From contig CAWGKV010000040.1 of the NCBI GenBank assembly GCA_963823165.1, forward strand, positions 248,001 through 312,000: DNA of 64,000 nt, in the 5' to 3' direction. Each line of letters opens with the position of its first letter. Position 1 is the stretch's first letter. Under the pieces are notes generated by a model that was given only the letters and a program-made list of their open reading frames with translations, had not been told where the DNA came from and ran no database searches. The position numbers were made by a program, and so were the translations under genes. This DNA comes from Roseiarcus sp963823165 (GTDB lineage: Bacteria; Pseudomonadota; Alphaproteobacteria; Rhizobiales; Beijerinckiaceae). Shown piece after piece: positions 60,818 through 64,000 of this stretch.

Positions 60818-61513
60818 TCAGCCGTCCGCGCGCCAGCGCCGGTAGCCTTCGGCGCGCAGCTGGCAGGCGGGGCACGCGCCGCAGCCGTAACCCCATTCGT
60901 GAAACCGCTGTCGCTCGCCGTGATAGCAGGAATGGGTCTCGCAGCGGACGATTTCGACCAGCGCCGAGCCGCCGAGCCGTTCTGCGAGGCGCCAGGTTTC
61001 CGCCTTGTCGATCCACATGAGCGGCGTCTCGACCACGAAGCGGCTCGCCATGCCGAGGTTCAGCGCGACCTGCATCGCCTTCATCGCATCGTCGCGGCAG
61101 TCCGGATAGCCGGAATAGTCCGTCTCGCAGACGCCGAGGACGAGCCGTCTCGAACCCCGCCGGTAGGCGGTCGCGGCGGCGAACGCAAGAAAGACGAGAT
61201 TGCGCCCCGGGACAAAGGTGTTCGGCAGGCCGTTCGCCTCCAACCGGATGGCGACGTCGCGGGTGAGCGCCGTGTCGCTCATGCGTCCCAGCGCCTCGAT
61301 CTCGACCATGTGGTCCTCGCCGAGCTTCTCCGCCCAGGCGGGGAAGGAGCGCCGCAGGCTCGCAAGCACGTTCGGCCGCACGTCGAGCTCGACCCGGTGC
61401 TTCTGTCCGTAGTGAAAGCCGATGGTCTCGACATGTCCGAAGCGGTCGAGCGCCCAGGCGAGGCTGACGCTCGAATCCTGCCCGCCCGAGAAAAGGACGA
61501 GCGCTTTCTCCAT
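60818..61513 (-). CDS. queC: 7-cyano-7-deazaguanine synthase QueC
   Basis: A 231-aa ATP-dependent enzyme that converts 7-carboxy-7-deazaguanine to preQ0 in queuosine biosynthesis. The PP-loop is FSGGQDSS, the FVPGRNLVFLAFAAATA helix is typical, and the four zinc cysteines are in CETHSCYHG and GYGCGACPACQLR. Its start codon overlaps the stop of the upstream CxxC-protein gene (TGATG). Other que genes are not in the window. Confidence 0.95.
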   Translation of the reverse strand: MEKALVLFSGGQDSSVSLAWALDRFGHVETIGFHYGQKHRVELDVRPNVLASLRRSFPAWAEKLGEDHMVEIEALGRMSDTALTRDVAIRLEANGLPNTFVPGRNLVFLAFAAATAYRRGSRRLVLGVCETDYSGYPDCRDDAMKAMQVALNLGMASRFVVETPLMWIDKAETWRLAERLGGSALVEIVRCETHSCYHGERQRFHEWGYGCGACPACQLRAEGYRRWRADG

Positions 61514-62058
61514 CAGATCCTGGTCGCCCGCCACGTCGGCCCCCCGGGTCCGAACGCCTGCTCGATGCGGAACTGGTCGTCCGCCGTCATCCTGCCGAGG
61601 GGCAGCGCCTCGTCCGGCATCACCAGCGTCGCCTCGTCGCCCACGAACATGATCACGTGCCGGCGCTCTCCGATGAGCGTCCTCGCCATGCGCTTGAGGC
61701 CGTCGTAATAGGGCTGGCGCCGCCAGGCGGCGGGCGAACCGGGGTCGACCTGCCCGTATATGAAGCCGTTCGCCGGGAAGATCGAGAGCACGAAGCGCGC
61801 ATGGTCCGGCCGCCATTCGTCCGGCATCCCCCCGTCGGTCATCCACAGGCAATTGAACAGCCGGCACTGATCAGGCAGAGCGTCATGGATCTTGCAGCCC
61901 TTGCCCGGGGAGCAATGCCTGCACCAGGCGCCCGGCGGCTTTGCGAGCTCCGGCAGCGCATAGACCTTGCAGCACAGGGTGCACGCGCCGCAGGCGCGGC
62001 CCGGCGCGGCCCCATAGGGCGTGACGGCCATGGTCGAGGACATGCGCGCTTTTTTCAT
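61513..62058 (-). CDS. YkgJ-type cysteine-cluster (Fe/Zn-binding) protein
   Basis: A 181-aa protein with the CxxCxxCC and downstream cysteine cluster of the YkgJ/CxxCxxCC family: RACGACTLCCKV, WCRHCSPGKGCKIHD, PDQCRLFNC. It is predicted to bind zinc or iron; function in the cell is not established. The ATG at 62058 (MKKARMSS) or 62043 could be the start. Upstream of queC with overlapping codons, so co-expressed with it. Confidence 0.88.
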   Translation of the reverse strand: MKKARMSSTMAVTPYGAAPGRACGACTLCCKVYALPELAKPPGAWCRHCSPGKGCKIHDALPDQCRLFNCLWMTDGGMPDEWRPDHARFVLSIFPANGFIYGQVDPGSPAAWRRQPYYDGLKRMARTLIGERRHVIMFVGDEATLVMPDEALPLGRMTADDQFRIEQAFGPGGPTWRATRI

Positions 62059-62191
62059 CCTGTCGCGTTGCGCGGGGACCGCTATCCCGGCTGAGCCCCG
62101 CTGGCAAGGCGGCCCACCCCACCGCCTCGGGCGGAAGAGAAGGCCGAAAGCGCCTCGCCGCGGCTCCGCCTTTGTGCTAGGCGTCCCGGCC

Positions 62192-62764
62192 ATGAAATCC
62201 TTCGCCTTCTCAGCGCTGACCGTTTGCGGTCTGGACGAACTCGACGGCCACGCCGCCCGGGGCGTCACCCATGTTCTCTCGATTCTGGATCCCGATTGGC
62301 CCGACCCCGAGGCTTTCCAAAACTTCGATCCGCACTTCCGCGCCACCTTCCGCTTTCACGACGCGATCGAGCCGAGCCCGGGCGTCGTCTTGCCGGAGCG
62401 GGCCGACGTCGAGGCGATGCTGGCCTTCGGCCGCGATGCGGGCGACGTCAGCCACCTCCTGATCCACTGCCACGCCGGGATCTCGCGCTCGACCGCCGCG
62501 ATGCTGATGATTTTGGCGCAGGCCCATCCGCACGAAACCGAGGTCGCCGTCGTTGACAAGCTGCTTGCGATCCGGCCGCAGGCGTGGCCGAATTCCCGCA
62601 TGATCGCCTTCGCCGACGCGCTTCTCGGCCGCAACGGCCGCCTCACGGCCGCCCTCGGCCGCATCTACGCCCGCCGCCTCGTGGCCCAGCCCGAATACGC
62701 ACAATTGATGCGCATGGGACGCCGCGGCAGAGAGGTGGAGCTGGGGCTCGGCGTCAAAGTTTGA
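62192..62764 (+). CDS. tyrosine/dual-specificity phosphatase-like protein
   Basis: A 190-aa protein with the PTP P-loop HCHAGISRST; Cys93 is the nucleophile and Arg99 the phosphate-binding residue. An upstream aspartate (in HDAIEPSPG or DPDWPDPE) would serve as the general acid. Size and order match small bacterial tyrosine or dual-specificity phosphatases. The ATG at 62192 is chosen because upstream frame sequence is low-complexity. Divergent from the CxxC/queC operon. Confidence 0.88.
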   Translation: MKSFAFSALTVCGLDELDGHAARGVTHVLSILDPDWPDPEAFQNFDPHFRATFRFHDAIEPSPGVVLPERADVEAMLAFGRDAGDVSHLLIHCHAGISRSTAAMLMILAQAHPHETEVAVVDKLLAIRPQAWPNSRMIAFADALLGRNGRLTAALGRIYARRLVAQPEYAQLMRMGRRGREVELGLGVKV

Positions 62765-62818
62765 GAGCGCCCGCGCCGCGGCGCGGTTCTCCTTCGTCGG
62801 CGCTTCGGGCCGAGGCAG

Positions 62819-63922
62819 TCACCGACCGCGGCTACGGCGCCCTACGCCTCGTACCAAAGAATGCCCTTCGAGCCGGTGCCAGACCATGAGGCCCGGCAGG
62901 CCGAGGCTCAGCTCGCGCACCCGTTTGGCGAGGGGAATGGCCAGCGCGATGCTCGCCGGCAGCCCGAACAGCGCGCCGAACAGAACAAAGCCGCCTTCGA
63001 GGGCGCCGAGCGATCCAGGCACCATGAACGCGGCCATGTCGACGCCAGAGCCGAGGCTCTCGAGGACAAAAGAGTTGGTCAGGCTGAGGGGGCGCATCAA
63101 AAAATGCGTCACCAGCCAGATCTCGCCGGCGCAGGCGGCCCAGCCGGCGAGGCGCAGCAGGCCGGCGCGCAAGACGGGGACGCCCCGGCGGTAAGTGGCG
63201 ACCACGGCCTCGTCGATCGCCGGAGCCTTGTCCGTGAAGCCGGAGAGCCATTTCTCCGGCGCCGCGCGGCGCGCCAGCCCGGCGAACACGGCGAACATGC
63301 TCCGGTGCTGCGCCAGGGCGAAGGCGGCGATCACGGCGACGAACACGGCGACCCCCGTCAGCATCGCCCACGCCACCGGGACCGCGGCGGGCGCCTTCGA
63401 CCGGTCCGGGAGCAGCGTCACCCCGGCCAGCACGAAGACCAGTTGGGTCGCCGGTCCGACCGTGATGTCGACGACCATCGCAGCCGCCGCCCTTGCCCCC
63501 GGAACGCCTTTCCGGTGGGCGAGCTGCGCGCTCGCGACGTCCCCGCCGACTCCCGCGACCGGGAGGAGCGAATTGATGGATTCGCGGATCCAGCGCATCC
63601 AGACGACGTTGAAGACGTTCGGCCGACTGGAGGACGGGAACAGCTGCCGCCACGAGAGCGCGTCGATAGACAACGGGACGAGATGGAACAGCGTTATCGG
63701 TATGAGCCCCCAGCCTAGCACCAGCATGGCGCGCCCGACCTCGGCCGCGCCGCTGTCGACGATCAGGAAGATGGCGACCAGGAGGCCGAGAATCTCGGCG
63801 ACGATCAGCGGTTTCGTTATGGCATGGCTCCCTGTCGGCGCATGAAGCCGAAGATGGTCGAGAGATAGGATCCTCGGACCAGGCCGTCCACAGCTGCCGT
63901 CGTCAGCCCTGGCGGCAGGCAA
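62819..63922 (-). CDS. HpnL-like flippase (lysylphosphatidylglycerol synthase TM family)
   Basis: An integral membrane protein with about eight helices in the UPF0104/LPG_synthase_TM family (LFHLVPLSIDALSWRQLF, SINSLLPVAGVGGDVASAQL, GSLGALEGGFVLFGALFG). HpnL members of this family accompany hopanoid genes in alphaproteobacteria. The first helix (PLIVAEILGLLVAIFLIV) begins at about 63810, but no ATG, GTG or TTG lies just ahead of it. The nearest in-frame start is the TTG at 63922, deep in the upstream gene. A single-base error or an ATA start at 63820 is likely, so the N-terminus is uncertain. Confidence 0.82.
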   Translation of the reverse strand: MPAARADDGSCGRPGPRILSLDHLRLHAPTGSHAITKPLIVAEILGLLVAIFLIVDSGAAEVGRAMLVLGWGLIPITLFHLVPLSIDALSWRQLFPSSSRPNVFNVVWMRWIRESINSLLPVAGVGGDVASAQLAHRKGVPGARAAAAMVVDITVGPATQLVFVLAGVTLLPDRSKAPAAVPVAWAMLTGVAVFVAVIAAFALAQHRSMFAVFAGLARRAAPEKWLSGFTDKAPAIDEAVVATYRRGVPVLRAGLLRLAGWAACAGEIWLVTHFLMRPLSLTNSFVLESLGSGVDMAAFMVPGSLGALEGGFVLFGALFGLPASIALAIPLAKRVRELSLGLPGLMVWHRLEGHSLVRGVGRRSRGR

Positions 63923-63933
63923 TTCCGGTCCCG
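63817..63933 (-). CDS. partial protein at right edge, C-terminus only
   Basis: An open frame of 38 codons ends at TAA 63819-63817 and reads like a natural C-terminus (LTTAAVDGLVRGSYLST, then IFGFMRRQGAMP). A stop interrupts the frame at 63934-63936, and another frame continues to the window edge, so a frameshift or an unrelated frame cannot be excluded. It directly abuts the HpnL-like gene and, if real, is the upstream gene of that operon. Identity unknown. Confidence 0.3.
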   Translation of the reverse strand, partial: RDRNCLPPGLTTAAVDGLVRGSYLSTIFGFMRRQGAMP

Positions 63934-64000
63934 TCAGGGCGAACGTGACGGCGTCTGGGCCAGCGCCTCTGTCTCGAACTTGCAGTCGCGCTGCGGAGGC

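Noticed and set aside
59540..61708. 722-aa plus-strand ORF
   Set aside because: Shadow of the CobW, SH3-protein and queC genes on the opposite strand.

Overview
The window is GC-rich chromosomal DNA from an alphaproteobacterium, most likely of the Hyphomicrobiales (Rhizobiales). The main support is the flagellar block flhB-fliG-fliN-fliM-motA diverging from flgF-fliI, an order typical of that group. Several other genes fit: a sorbitol/mannitol-type ABC transporter, a CobW/WD40 pair, a DUF1045 2H phosphoesterase and an HpnL-like flippase at the right edge. The genus cannot be fixed from the sequence alone. No rRNA, complete tRNA, CRISPR array or replication origin was seen.

Layout. 0-7.3 kb: a methyltransferase, three short-chain dehydrogenases, a cyclase/TPR signalling protein and a drug/metabolite exporter. 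8.3-11.55 kb: a 3.24-kb mobile element of the IS1595 (ISXO2-like) family with 21-nt terminal inverted repeats, flanking direct repeats, a frameshifted transposase and four cargo ORFs, one of them a PIN-domain protein. 11.6-31.3 kb: mixed housekeeping and accessory genes (RraA-like, SleB-like cell-wall hydrolase, DUF72, YbaK, a LysR/DoxX/NmrA module, acyl-CoA ligase, haloacid dehalogenase, a PDZ/7TM/GAF membrane protein, two GNATs around an AT-rich two-gene insert, alpha/beta hydrolase, Kup). 31.3-38.9 kb: flagellar motor and export genes. 39-46.6 kb: Uma2 protein, enolase-superfamily enzyme, J-domain protein, GGDEF protein, nitronate monooxygenase, DUF1045 protein and a mannitol dehydrogenase-family enzyme. 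46.8-58 kb: two complete sugar/polyol ABC transporters. 58-64 kb: WD40/CobW metal genes, SH3 protein, QueC, a CxxC-cluster protein, a tyrosine phosphatase and an HpnL-like flippase.

How genes work together. The flagellar genes build the C-ring switch (FliG, FliM, FliN), stator (MotA), proximal rod (FlgF) and export gate and ATPase (FlhB, FliI). The 45-58 kb region reads as a carbohydrate/polyol uptake and oxidation island: an Rbs-type ABC importer leads into a TIM-barrel isomerase and a Gfo/Idh/MocA dehydrogenase, and a Smo-type polyol ABC importer lies beside them with a mannitol-dehydrogenase-family oxidoreductase. The LysR gene at 17.9 kb diverges from doxX/nmrA genes over a palindromic operator.

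Caveats. At least four otherwise well-preserved genes carry single-base frameshifts (transposase, SleB-like hydrolase, mannitol dehydrogenase 5' end, Gfo/Idh 3' end), and three more lack a normal start codon (methyltransferase, GNAT at 25.5 kb, HpnL-like). This may reflect base-call errors in the assembly rather than real decay. The most interesting candidate for an undescribed system is the cargo of the IS1595-type element: a translationally coupled pair of an unknown 248-aa protein and a PIN-domain nuclease, a small basic protein, and a convergent membrane protein whose candidate promoter lies in the opposite inverted repeat.
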